Assembly (NCBI RefSeq): GCF_001741865.1
Contig: NZ_CP017147.1
Location: forward strand, 2,037,001 to 2,101,000
Source: Bosea vaviloviae
GTDB lineage: Bacteria; Pseudomonadota; Alphaproteobacteria; Rhizobiales; Beijerinckiaceae
Direction: 5' to 3'
Length of the DNA: 64,000 bases
Shown here: one piece after another, positions 51,742 to 59,774 of the stretch
How positions within the stretch are numbered: the stretch's first letter is position 1
Layout of the letters: every line of letters begins with the position of its first letter
The notes under the pieces: model-generated
Told to the model about the DNA's origin: nothing
The model's input: the letters and a program-made list of their open reading frames with translations, nothing else
The model's database searches: none
Translations under genes and position numbers: made by a program

Positions 51742-51755
51742 ATGGCATACCATAA
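51742..51755. promoter_or_regulatory. GntR-like operator upstream of the flavin cluster
   Basis: TATGG-CATA-CCATA, a perfect 5-bp inverted repeat of the t-GG-n-TA-CC-a kind bound by GntR/FCD regulators. A TATAAT box (51736-51741) abuts it, so a bound protein would block transcription of the DUF1185 gene. No GntR gene lies in the window. Confidence 0.5.
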
Positions 51756-51793
51756 TCTCATTCTCGAAGCGGATCGCTTGAGAGGAGAGGGAA

Positions 51794-52381
51794 GTGGGCT
51801 TGGAACTGCGCAAGATCGTCACCTTCACCGAGGACACCTTCATCGAGGGTGGCCGCGAGGCTGCCCGCCCGCTGCGCCTGTTCGCGGCGGCGGCGGTTCT
51901 GCGCAATCCCTGGGCGGGCCGCGGTTTCGTCGAGGATCTGAAGCCCGAGATCCATGCCGTCGCGCCGGTTCTGGGCGAGCGATTGACGGCCGAGATCCTG
52001 CGGATGACTGGCGACGGCGAGGCGGTCGAAGGTTATGGCAAGGCCGCGATCGTCGGCACCTCGGGCGAGATCGAGCATGCCTCGGCGCTGATCCACACGC
52101 TCCGCTTCGGCAACCATTTCCGCAAGGCCGTCGGTGCGAAGAGCTATCTGAGTTTCACCAATACGCGCGGCGGGCCGAACTGTCCGGTGGTCATCCCGCT
52201 GATGCACAAAGCCGATGAGGGCATGCGCTCGCATTACCTCACGATCCAGTTCGGCATTCTCGACGCGCCGGCTCCCGACGAGATCGTGGTGGCGCTCGGG
52301 GCGTCCATCGGCGGGCGGCCGCATCATCGCATCGGCGACCGCTACCAGGATCTCAAGGATCTGGGCGGCACGGATGTCTGA
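51794..52381 (+). CDS. DUF1185-family (amino-acid synthesis family) protein
   Basis: 195 residues from GTG 51794, preceded by GAGGAGAGG. LRKIVTFTEDTFIEGGREAARPLRLFAAAAVLRNPWAG opens the family fold and GNHFRKAVGAKSYLSFTNTRGGPNCPVVIPLMHK is its conserved core. The name is a database label; no reaction is established. It overlaps the next gene by 8 bp. In this context, next to a luciferase-like oxygenase and an aldehyde dehydrogenase, it may act on an intermediate of a small N-heterocycle or amide pathway. Confidence 0.85.
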   Translation: MGLELRKIVTFTEDTFIEGGREAARPLRLFAAAAVLRNPWAGRGFVEDLKPEIHAVAPVLGERLTAEILRMTGDGEAVEGYGKAAIVGTSGEIEHASALIHTLRFGNHFRKAVGAKSYLSFTNTRGGPNCPVVIPLMHKADEGMRSHYLTIQFGILDAPAPDEIVVALGASIGGRPHHRIGDRYQDLKDLGGTDV

Positions 52382-54146
52382 GCGGGGCGCGATCTCCTAC
52401 CAGGACCGGACGGGAGCGCCCGCACGGGTGGCGTTCATCCGGCGCGGCAGGGGCGCGCCCGTCCTTCTCGTGCATGGCGTCGGCATGCAGGCCTCGGTCT
52501 GGGCGGACCAGATCGAGGAATTGTCGAAGCGCTACGACGTCGTCGCCGTCGACATGCTCGGCCATGGCGGCTCCAGCCTGCCGCCGGCGGATGCGCGGCT
52601 TTCCGACTATGCCGACGCGTTGCTCGCGCTGATAGACGGTCTCGGTCTCCGGAAGGTGCATCTCGTCGGCCATTCCATGGGCGCGCTCGTCTCGCTGGAG
52701 TTCGCTCTGTCGCATCCCTCGCGGCTGGCGAGCGTGACGGCGATGAACGCCACCTTCTGCCGCACGGCCGAGCAGCGCGAGGCGATCGCGCAGCGTCTCG
52801 CGGCGCTGGAGGATGCGGCTGCTCCCCCCGCCTGGGCTGCGACGATCACGCGCTGGTTCGGAGATCCCGTCCCGGCCTCGTGGAGCGGAGCGGCGGCGAC
52901 GGTGCATGCGCTTCTCGATGCGGTCGATCCGGTCGGTTATGCGCGGACCTACCGGCTGTTTGCGACCTCGGACGCCGCCCATCGCGACCGTCTTGCCGGG
53001 CTTTCCGTGCCGGCGCTGTTCATCACCGGCGAAGGTGACCCCAACTCGACCCCCGAGATGTCCCTGGCGATGGCGCGGCTTGCGCCCGGCAGCCGGGCCG
53101 AGATCGTGCCCGACGAGCGCCATATGATGAGCCTGACCGCGCCCGGTGAGATCAGCCGGCGGCTGCTCGCCTTTTTCGCGCAGGCCGAGGCGGCGGCCTT
53201 CGACAAGGGTGCATTCCGCAAGGCGCTCGGCAGCTTCCTGACCGGCGTCACCGTGGTGGCGACGCTCCAGGAGGATGGCGAGCCGCGCGGCTTCACCGCC
53301 AACTCCTTCACCTCTGTCTCGCTCGATCCGCCGCTGGTCCTGGTCTGTATCGCCAAGACGGCGTCGAGCTGCCCGGTCTTCTCGAAAGCGGGCCATTTCT
53401 CGGTGAACATCCTGGCCGAGAGTCAGGCCGATATCTCCAACCTGTTCGCGACCAGGAGCGCCGACAAATTCGCCAGGACCGCCTGGCGCAAGGGGCCGGC
53501 AGGCAGTCCGATCCTGAACGACGTCGCAGCCTGGTTCGATTGCCGGCAGCATGAGCTGATCGAGGCCGGCGACCACGTCATCCTTATTGGCGAGGTGATG
53601 GGCTTCGATCATGAGCCGGCCAACCCGCTCGGCTATTGCCGTGGGGCGCATGTGGCGTTCGGCCTGTCGCTCGACAGCTTCTCCGCGAAGGGCGGCCGGA
53701 TGCGCGTCGGCGCGATCCTGGAGCATGAGCGCGCGATCCTGTTCGTCGCAGGCGAGGGCGGGCGGCTCGACCTGCCCGAGGGCGCTTCGCTCGGCGCGGG
53801 CGGCGATTCGGCGAGCCTGTCGGGGCGCATGAACCATCTTGGCGTCAAGGCCGATCTCGGCTTCCTCTTCGCCGTGTTCGAGGATCGCGAGGCGCCGGGC
53901 GCGACCTCGATCTATTATCGCGGCAGGCTTCTGGAGGTGCCGGAGCCGTCGGGAGCGGTGCGTCTCGTACCGTTCGACGAGATTCAGTGGGAGCGGCTCC
54001 GTGACGAGGCGATCCGCTCGATGCTGCGCCGCTATGTCCGCGAGCGCAGCGAGGACAGCTTCGGCGTCTATGTCGGCGACACCGAGAGCGGCACGGTCCA
54101 GACGCTGACAAAATCACCTACCAAGCCGTTGGCGCAATCGGTCTAG
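52374..54146 (+). CDS. Three-domain fusion: alpha/beta hydrolase - flavin reductase - Nudix-like
   Basis: 590 residues. Residues 1-270 are an alpha/beta hydrolase (LLVHGVGMQASVW oxyanion loop, VGHSMGALVSLEF with nucleophile Ser101, TGEGDPNS acid, His250 in PDERHMMS). Residues ~278-435 are a DIM6/HpaC-type flavin reductase (FRKALGSFLTGVTVVATL, GFTANSFTSVSLDPPLVLVCIA, VNILAESQADISNLFA, CRGAHVAFG). Residues ~445-590 look like a Nudix fold (AILEHERAILFVAG, LPEGASLG, SIYYRGRLLEVP, VPFDEIQWERL), but the catalytic GX5EX7REUXEEXGU box is not intact. The reductase probably supplies reduced FMN to the luciferase-like enzyme encoded next. Confidence 0.88.
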   Translation: MSERGAISYQDRTGAPARVAFIRRGRGAPVLLVHGVGMQASVWADQIEELSKRYDVVAVDMLGHGGSSLPPADARLSDYADALLALIDGLGLRKVHLVGHSMGALVSLEFALSHPSRLASVTAMNATFCRTAEQREAIAQRLAALEDAAAPPAWAATITRWFGDPVPASWSGAAATVHALLDAVDPVGYARTYRLFATSDAAHRDRLAGLSVPALFITGEGDPNSTPEMSLAMARLAPGSRAEIVPDERHMMSLTAPGEISRRLLAFFAQAEAAAFDKGAFRKALGSFLTGVTVVATLQEDGEPRGFTANSFTSVSLDPPLVLVCIAKTASSCPVFSKAGHFSVNILAESQADISNLFATRSADKFARTAWRKGPAGSPILNDVAAWFDCRQHELIEAGDHVILIGEVMGFDHEPANPLGYCRGAHVAFGLSLDSFSAKGGRMRVGAILEHERAILFVAGEGGRLDLPEGASLGAGGDSASLSGRMNHLGVKADLGFLFAVFEDREAPGATSIYYRGRLLEVPEPSGAVRLVPFDEIQWERLRDEAIRSMLRRYVRERSEDSFGVYVGDTESGTVQTLTKSPTKPLAQSV

Positions 54147-54161
54147 ACGAAAGGCGGCGCG

Positions 54162-55199
54162 ATGAAATTCTCCCTCTTCGTCCATATGGAGCGCGCCGAC
54201 CCGGCCAAGTCGCATCGCGAACTCTTCGAGGAGCTGGAGGAGCTCGTCCTGATCTGCGAGGCGGCCGGTTTCGAGACGGCCTGGATCGGCGAGCATCACG
54301 GGATGGAGTTCACCATCGCGCCGAATCCCTTCGTCCAGCTCGCCTATCTCGCGGCGAAGACGACGCGAATCCGGCTCGGAACCGGCAATGTGGTGGCGCC
54401 GTTCTGGCACCCGATCAAGCTCGCGGGCGAGGCGGCGCTGACCGATGTCGCGACGAATGGGCGTCTCGATCTCGGCATTGCGCGCGGGGCCTATTCCTTC
54501 GAATACGAGCGCCTTGTGCCTGGCCTGGATGCCTGGGGCGCGGGCCAGCGCATGCGCGAACTCGTGCCGGCGGTGAAGAAGCTGTGGGCGGGCGACTATG
54601 CCCATCAGGGCGAGTTCTGGTCCTTCCCCGAGACGACCTCCTCGCCCAAGCCGGTGCAGGCGGAACTGCCGGTCTGGATCGCGGCGCGCGACCCCAACAG
54701 CCATGATTTCGCAGTCGTGAATGGCTGCAACGTCCAGGTGACGCCGCTCGCCGCGGGCGATGGCGAGGTGGCGAGCCTGATGGAGCGCTTCGAGACCGCC
54801 GTCGCGAACCATCCCGAGGTCAAGCGCCCGAAGATCATGCTGCTGCAGCACACTTTCGTCTCCGACAGCCCGACCGAGACCGAGGAATTGTCGCAAGCGC
54901 TGAGCGATTTCTACGGCCTGTTCGGCGCCTGGTTCCAGAACAAGCGCCCGATCCGGCAAGGCATCATGGCGCCGCTCGATGCCGAGGAGCGCGCGGTGAT
55001 GCTGCCCGCCTATCGGCCGGAGGCTGTCGCCCAGAACCTCGTCATCGGCGAGCCCGACGCCGTGATCGCGCGATTGAAGGGCTATGAGGCGCTCGGCTTC
55101 GACCAGTTCTCGATCTGGATCGACAGCGGCCTGCCGCATGCGCGCAAGAAGAAGTCGCTCGATCTCTTCATCCGGCATGTCCTGCCGGCCTTTCTCTGA
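54162..55199 (+). CDS. Luciferase-like (LLM class) flavin-dependent monooxygenase
   Basis: 345 residues of the bacterial-luciferase TIM-barrel fold: FETAWIGEHHGMEFTIAPNPFVQLAYLAAKTTRIRLGTGNVVAPFWHPIKLAGEAALTDVAT is the family's N-terminal core, with the EHH motif, and RLDLGIARGAYSFEYE and PVWIAARDPNSHDFAV follow. It needs reduced FMN and oxygen. Its reductase partner is most likely the middle domain of the preceding fusion, 15 bp upstream. The C-terminal FDQFSIWIDSGLPHARKKKSLDLFIRHVLP is usual. The substrate is unknown. Confidence 0.92.
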   Translation: MKFSLFVHMERADPAKSHRELFEELEELVLICEAAGFETAWIGEHHGMEFTIAPNPFVQLAYLAAKTTRIRLGTGNVVAPFWHPIKLAGEAALTDVATNGRLDLGIARGAYSFEYERLVPGLDAWGAGQRMRELVPAVKKLWAGDYAHQGEFWSFPETTSSPKPVQAELPVWIAARDPNSHDFAVVNGCNVQVTPLAAGDGEVASLMERFETAVANHPEVKRPKIMLLQHTFVSDSPTETEELSQALSDFYGLFGAWFQNKRPIRQGIMAPLDAEERAVMLPAYRPEAVAQNLVIGEPDAVIARLKGYEALGFDQFSIWIDSGLPHARKKKSLDLFIRHVLPAFL

Positions 55200-55211
55200 C
55201 GGAGGGCGTCG

Positions 55212-56389
55212 ATGACCTTGCCGCGGTTCCAGCTCTATATCGACGGCGCCTTCGTCGACGCGGCGGAGACCTTTGAGAGCCTCGACCCGGCGACTGGCGC
55301 GGCCTGGGCGCTGATGCCGGCGGCGGGGAAGCCGAGATCAACCGCGCCGTCGAGGCGGCGGACCGCGCCTTCCATGACCCGGCCTGGGCCGGGCTGACCG
55401 CGACCCAGCGCGGCAAGCTGCTGATCAAGCTCGGCGATCTCGTCGCCCAACATGCCGGCCGCCTGGCCGAGCTGGAGACGCGCGACACCGGCAAGATCAT
55501 TCGCGAGACGCGGGCGCAGATCGGCTACGTCGCCGATTACTACCGCTATTTCGGTGGCCTTGCCGACAAGATCGAAGGTGCGCATCTGCCGATCGACAAG
55601 CCGGACATGGAGGTCTTCCTGCGCCGCGAGCCGATCGGCGTCGTTGCCGCCATCGTGCCGTGGAACTCGCAGCTCTTCCTGTCCGCCGTGAAGCTCGGGC
55701 CCGCGCTCGCCGCCGGCTGCACCGTCGTGCTGAAGGCCTCGGAGGACGGGCCGGCGCCGCTGCTCGAATTCGCGCGACTGGTCGATGCCGCGGGCTTTCC
55801 CAGGGGTGTCGTCAATATCGTCACCGGCTTCGGCGAGCCCGCCGGGCGCGCCCTGACGAGCCACCCGAAAGTGGCGCGCGTCGCCTTTACCGGCGGGCCG
55901 GCGACGGCACGCCAGGTGGTGCGCAACACCGCAGAGAACCTGGCGCATGTGACACTGGAGCTCGGCGGCAAATCGCCCGTCCTGGTCTTCGCGGATGCTG
56001 ATCTCGACAGCGTCTCCAACGCCATCATCGCCGGCATCTTCGCGGCGACCGGCCAGAGCTGCGTCGCCGGGTCCCGGCTCTATGTCGAGCGCCCGGTGCA
56101 TGACCGCCTGGTCGCCATCCTCACCGAGAAGGCGCCGCTCGTCGCATCGGGCGTCGCTGCGGGCGTGCTCATGGTGTTCGTCATGTCGCTCGGCTACTTC
56201 GTCACGCCCGCGCTGCTCGGCGGAACCTCCAACATGATGCTGGCCGAGCTGATCGCGCAGTTGGTGCAGTCGCTGCTCAACTGGGGGCTGGCGGGGGCGG
56301 CGGCCCTCGTCCTGCTCGTGGTGACGCTCGCCATCTATGCGGTGCAGTTCCGCTATTTCGGCTTCGGCGGCAGCCGGGAGGCGAGGTAG
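55212..56389 (+). pseudogene. Broken aldehyde dehydrogenase, frameshifted and joined to an ABC permease end
   Basis: A good ribosome-binding site precedes ATG 55212. The N-terminus (FQLYIDGAFVDAAETFESLDPATG) is ALDH. Near 55320, in ATGCCGGCGGCGGGGAAG, the frame slips by one base, after which EAADRAFHDPAWAGLTATQR continues in the +2 frame. The ALDH sequence then runs through PWNSQLFLSAVKLGPALAAG, VTLELGGKSP and TGQSCVAGSRLYVERPVHDR (catalytic Glu and Cys both present), and at about 56130-56150 changes in frame into the C-terminal half of a PotB-like permease. The whole is one open frame from the slip to 56389. About 180 ALDH residues are missing, with the binding protein and permease N-terminus. 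Confidence 0.85.
56145..56389 (+). pseudogene. C-terminal remnant of an ABC permease (PotB-like)
   Basis: About 80 residues (SGVAAGVLMVFVMSLGYFVTPALLGG, then the last two helices and VQFRYFGFGG) match the end of a spermidine/putrescine-type permease. The upstream four helices and EAA loop are absent. It stops just before the second permease gene, as in a normal permease pair. Confidence 0.8.
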
Positions 56390-56392
56390 GCC

Positions 56393-57193
56393 ATGCTGCT
56401 GGATTTCGATCGTCTCGGCTGGCTGCGCCATGCCCTTTGCCTTGTCGCCGTGCTTGTCGGCTTGTTCCTGCTCCTGCCGATCCTGCTGATCGTCGCTTTG
56501 TCCTTCGGCTCCTCGCAATGGCTGCAATTCCCGCCGCCGGCCTGGACGCTGAAATGGTATGGTCAGCTCTTCGCCGACCCGGAATGGCTGACTTCCTTCT
56601 TCGTCAGTCTCAGGATCGCGCTGACCGTCATGGTGCTGTCGACCGTCATCGGGCTGATGGCGTCGTTCGGGCTGACACGCGGGCGCTTCCCGGGGCGCGA
56701 ACTGGTCCGCGCCTTGTTCCTGACGCCGATGGTTTTGCCGGTCGTGGTGCTGGCAGTGGCGCTTTATGCGCTGTTCCTGCGGATCCAGCTCAACGGCACC
56801 TTCATCGGCTTCGTCATCGCCCATCTGGTGGTGGCGCTGCCATTTGCCATCATTTCGATCTGCAATGCGCTGGAGCGCTTCGATACAGCGATCGAGGAAG
56901 CCGCGATCATCTGCGGCGCGAGCCCGCTGGAGGCCAAGCTCAGGGTGACGATCCCTTCGATCCAGCTTGGTGTGTTCGGCGCGGCGATCTTCTCGTTCCT
57001 GGCGTCTTGGGACGAGGTCGTCATCGCCATCTTCATGGCGAGCCCCGACCTCCAGACCTTGCCCGTACGAATCTTCTCGACGCTGCGGCAGGATCTCTCG
57101 CCGGTCATCGCCGCCGTATCCTCGATCCTCGTCGGCTTCACCGCCGTGCTGATGCTGCTCGCCGCCTTCCTGCGCAAGGACAAACCCTCATGA
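56393..57193 (+). CDS. ABC transporter permease (PotC-like)
   Basis: 266 residues with six helices. EAA loop DTAIEEAAIICGASPLEAKLRVTIPSIQLG. It is the intact second permease of the broken importer, 3 bp after the remnant. Its stop overlaps the ATPase start (ATGA). Without its binding protein and partner permease the importer should not work unless these are supplied elsewhere. Confidence 0.9.
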   Translation: MLLDFDRLGWLRHALCLVAVLVGLFLLLPILLIVALSFGSSQWLQFPPPAWTLKWYGQLFADPEWLTSFFVSLRIALTVMVLSTVIGLMASFGLTRGRFPGRELVRALFLTPMVLPVVVLAVALYALFLRIQLNGTFIGFVIAHLVVALPFAIISICNALERFDTAIEEAAIICGASPLEAKLRVTIPSIQLGVFGAAIFSFLASWDEVVIAIFMASPDLQTLPVRIFSTLRQDLSPVIAAVSSILVGFTAVLMLLAAFLRKDKPS

Positions 57194-58275
57194 CGACACC
57201 CTTCCTGTCCATCAGGGGCGTCGCCAAGCGCTATGGCGCGGTCGCCGCGGTGGAGGATGTTTCGCTGGATATCGCGGAGGGCGAGTTCGTGACGTTCCTG
57301 GGCCCGTCCGGTTCCGGCAAGAGCACGACGCTCTATGTCATCGCCGGGTTCCAGGAGCCCTCAGCCGGCGATGTGCTGCTGCGCGGAAGCTCGCTGCTGC
57401 GGGTGCCGTCGAACAAGCGCAATATCGGCATGGTCTTCCAGCGCTATACGCTGTTTCCGCATCTGAGCATCGCCGACAACATCGCCTTTCCGCTCAAGGT
57501 CCGGCGTCGCTCGAAGGCGGAGATCGATGCGCGGGTTCAGGCCATGCTCAGGCTCGTGCGGCTGGAGCGCTATGCGGAGCGCATGCCGGCGCAGCTTTCG
57601 GGCGGCCAGCAGCAGCGCGTGGCCCTGGCCCGCGCCCTGGCCTATGACCCGCCATTGCTCCTGATGGACGAGCCGCTGTCGGCGCTCGACAAGAAATTGA
57701 AGGAAGAGATCCAGTTCGAGATCAAGCGCATCCATAACGAGACCGGGGTGACGATCCTCTATGTCACGCATGACCAGGAGGAGGCGTTGCGCCTGTCCGA
57801 CCGCGTCGCCTTGTTCAACAATGGCCGGATCGAGCAGGTCGGGTCCGGCCGCGACCTTTACGATGCACCCGCCACGCATTTCGTCGCTGGCTTCATCGGC
57901 AACTCCAACTTCCTGCCGGCTAAGGTCGCGTTCGCGAGCGGTGCCGCCTTCGAGGCGGTTCTGCCGGATGGCTCGCGGCTTCCGGGCGTTGCCGGCGCCG
58001 GTTTCAAGGCCGGGGACGATGTCGCGATCATGGTCCGGCCGGAGCGCCTCACGATCACCCGGGGCGACGACATGGCGGCAGGGCTGGTCCCAGCCACCGT
58101 CACCGCGACGACCTTCCTCGGTGATGTCGTGCATGTCCTGACGCGCACGAGCTGGGGCGGCGAGGTCTCGATCCGCTTGCCCTGCGACGGTTTCAAGGGC
58201 CAGCCGCCGCAAACCGCGGACCAGGTCCGTCTTGGCTGGCCGGCGGGAGCCGCCCGCATCTACAGCGCACCCTGA
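57190..58275 (+). CDS. ABC transporter ATP-binding protein (PotA-like)
   Basis: 361 residues. Walker A GPSGSGKSTTLY, signature LSGGQQQRVALARAL, Walker B LLLMDEPLSALDKKLK and the VTHDQEEA His are present. A TOBE_2 domain occupies about 280-355 (VAIMVRPERLTITRG). This is the PotA/CysA family, usual for polyamines or related cations. It overlaps the permease by 4 bp. Confidence 0.92.
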   Translation: MTTPFLSIRGVAKRYGAVAAVEDVSLDIAEGEFVTFLGPSGSGKSTTLYVIAGFQEPSAGDVLLRGSSLLRVPSNKRNIGMVFQRYTLFPHLSIADNIAFPLKVRRRSKAEIDARVQAMLRLVRLERYAERMPAQLSGGQQQRVALARALAYDPPLLLMDEPLSALDKKLKEEIQFEIKRIHNETGVTILYVTHDQEEALRLSDRVALFNNGRIEQVGSGRDLYDAPATHFVAGFIGNSNFLPAKVAFASGAAFEAVLPDGSRLPGVAGAGFKAGDDVAIMVRPERLTITRGDDMAAGLVPATVTATTFLGDVVHVLTRTSWGGEVSIRLPCDGFKGQPPQTADQVRLGWPAGAARIYSAP

Positions 58276-58314
58276 GAGAGTGGGGAAACCGGTTGGATGG
58301 CGGCGGGCCGCCAA

Positions 58315-58393
58315 CGTCATTGCGAGCGCAGCGAAGCAATCCAGAGCCGTCGAGCGAGCCCTCCTGGATTGCTTCGCTGCGCTCGCAATGACG
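58315..58393. repeat. GTCATTGCGAG palindromic repeat, copy 4
   Basis: 30-bp arms (58315-58344 and 58364-58393) around a 19-base loop, between the ABC ATPase and the convergent glnT-like gene. It is the fourth copy in the window and probably ends both transcripts. Confidence 0.88.
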
Positions 58394-58415
58394 AGAAGGC
58401 TCCGCTCCAGCGCCC

Positions 58416-59714
58416 TCAGCAATCGAGCGTCACGTCACGCTCCCACTGGGTGAGATGGCGTGCGTAATCGTTCCATTCCTGATGCTTGAGCTTGAGATAG
58501 GCGGGAACGAACGCGCCAAGCCCCTCCTTCAGGACCTCCGAGGCTTCGAGCGCGCGCAGCGCGTCGAGCATGTTGAGCGGCAGCTTCTTGACGCCCTCGA
58601 CCAGGTGGCCGTCCGTGTACATGTTGATGTCGAGGCGCTTGCCGGGATCGCGCTTGTTGCGGATGCCGTCGAGGCCGGCGGCGACGATGCCGGCTTGCAG
58701 GAGATAGGGGTTGGCTGCGCCGTCGGGCAGCCGCAATTCGAACCGCCCACCCTCGGGTATGCGGATCATATGGGTGCGGTTGTTGCCGGAATAGGTCACG
58801 GTGTTGGGCGACCAGGTCGCGCCGGAGGTTGTGCGCGGCGCATTGATGCGCTTGTAGGAGTTCACCGTCGGGTTGAACAAGGCGCAGAGCGCGTCGGCTG
58901 AATGGATCACGCCGCCGATGAAGTGATAGCCGAGCTGCGAGACGCCGAGCTCGCCGGCCTCATCCTCGAACAGGTTGCGCTCGCCGTTCCAGACCGAGAC
59001 ATGGGCGTGGCAGCCGCTGCCGGTCAGGTTCAGGAACGGCTTCGGCATGAAGGTCGCCCGCAGGCCATGCTTCTCGGCGATCGATTTCGCCATGTATTTG
59101 AAGAAGGAATGGCGGTCGGCGGTGACGAGCACGTCGCCGAAATTCCAGTTCATCTCGAACTGGCCGTTCGCGTCCTCATGGTCGTTTTGATAGGGCTTCC
59201 AGCCGAGCGCCAGCATCGCGTCGCAGAGTTCGGCGATGACGTCGTATTGGCGCATCAGGGCCGACTGGTCGTAGCAGGGTTTTGTCTGCCTGTCGGCGCT
59301 GTCGCAGACCTCGAGGCCGTCGGGCGTGGTCAGGAAGAACTCGCATTCGACGCCGGTCTTCATCGTATAGCCCTGGGCGGCGGCGTCCTTGACCAGGCGC
59401 TTGAGCAGGTTGCGCGGGGCTTGCGCGACCTCCTTGCCGTTCATCCACAGATCGGCCGCAAGCCAGCCGACCTCCGGCTTCCAGGGCAGCTGGATCAGGC
59501 TGTCAGGGTCGGGCACGGCAAAGAGATCGGGGTCGGCCGGCGTCATGTCGAGCCAGGTCGCGAAACCGGCGAAGCCGGCGCCGCTCCTCGCCATGCCGTT
59601 GATGGCGCTGGCGGGAACCAGTTTTGCGCGCTGGACGCCGAACAGATCGGTGTAGGAGATCAAGAAATACTTGATGCCGCGCTCCTTGGCGGCGGCCGCG
59701 AGATCGACGGTCAT
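58416..59714 (-). CDS. glnT: GlnT-type glutamine synthetase / gamma-glutamylmethylamide synthetase-like
   Basis: 432 residues, shorter than GlnA (about 470). GS motifs: KTGVECEFFLTTPDG with the metal Glu, NFGDVLVTADRHSFFKYMAK, KPFLNLTGSGCHAHVSVW and the C-terminal NMYTDGHLVEGVKKLP. GlnA-type adenylylation Tyr is not apparent. GlnT in rhizobia accompanies glxBCD, and the same arrangement in methylotrophs is gmaS-mgsABC, where the enzyme joins glutamate and methylamine. Which one applies is not decidable by eye. A hairpin lies between it and the next upstream gene. Confidence 0.9.
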   Translation of the reverse strand: MTVDLAAAAKERGIKYFLISYTDLFGVQRAKLVPASAINGMARSGAGFAGFATWLDMTPADPDLFAVPDPDSLIQLPWKPEVGWLAADLWMNGKEVAQAPRNLLKRLVKDAAAQGYTMKTGVECEFFLTTPDGLEVCDSADRQTKPCYDQSALMRQYDVIAELCDAMLALGWKPYQNDHEDANGQFEMNWNFGDVLVTADRHSFFKYMAKSIAEKHGLRATFMPKPFLNLTGSGCHAHVSVWNGERNLFEDEAGELGVSQLGYHFIGGVIHSADALCALFNPTVNSYKRINAPRTTSGATWSPNTVTYSGNNRTHMIRIPEGGRFELRLPDGAANPYLLQAGIVAAGLDGIRNKRDPGKRLDINMYTDGHLVEGVKKLPLNMLDALRALEASEVLKEGLGAFVPAYLKLKHQEWNDYARHLTQWERDVTLDC

Positions 59715-59740
59715 TCAATTCCCCATTCTTCAAACGATAA

Positions 59741-59762
59741 GGGCCGCCTCGTTGGACGGCCC
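59741..59762 (-). terminator. Hairpin between the mgsC-like and glnT-like genes
   Basis: GGGCCG (59741-59746) and CGGCCC (59757-59762) with a 10-base loop, in the only gap (60 bp) of the leftward operon. It may attenuate glnT transcription or mark an mRNA processing point. It lacks a T-run on the minus strand. Confidence 0.35.
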
Positions 59763-59774
59763 CGTCTGTGGCTT

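Larger units (their letters stand above)
51485..51793. other. Intergenic region with dispersed repeat and operator
   Basis: 309 bp. 51543-51686 is a palindromic element (next entry). The region after it contains the TATGG-CATA-CCATA operator-like site and a strong ribosome-binding site for the next gene. I see no protein-coding gene here. Confidence 0.6.
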
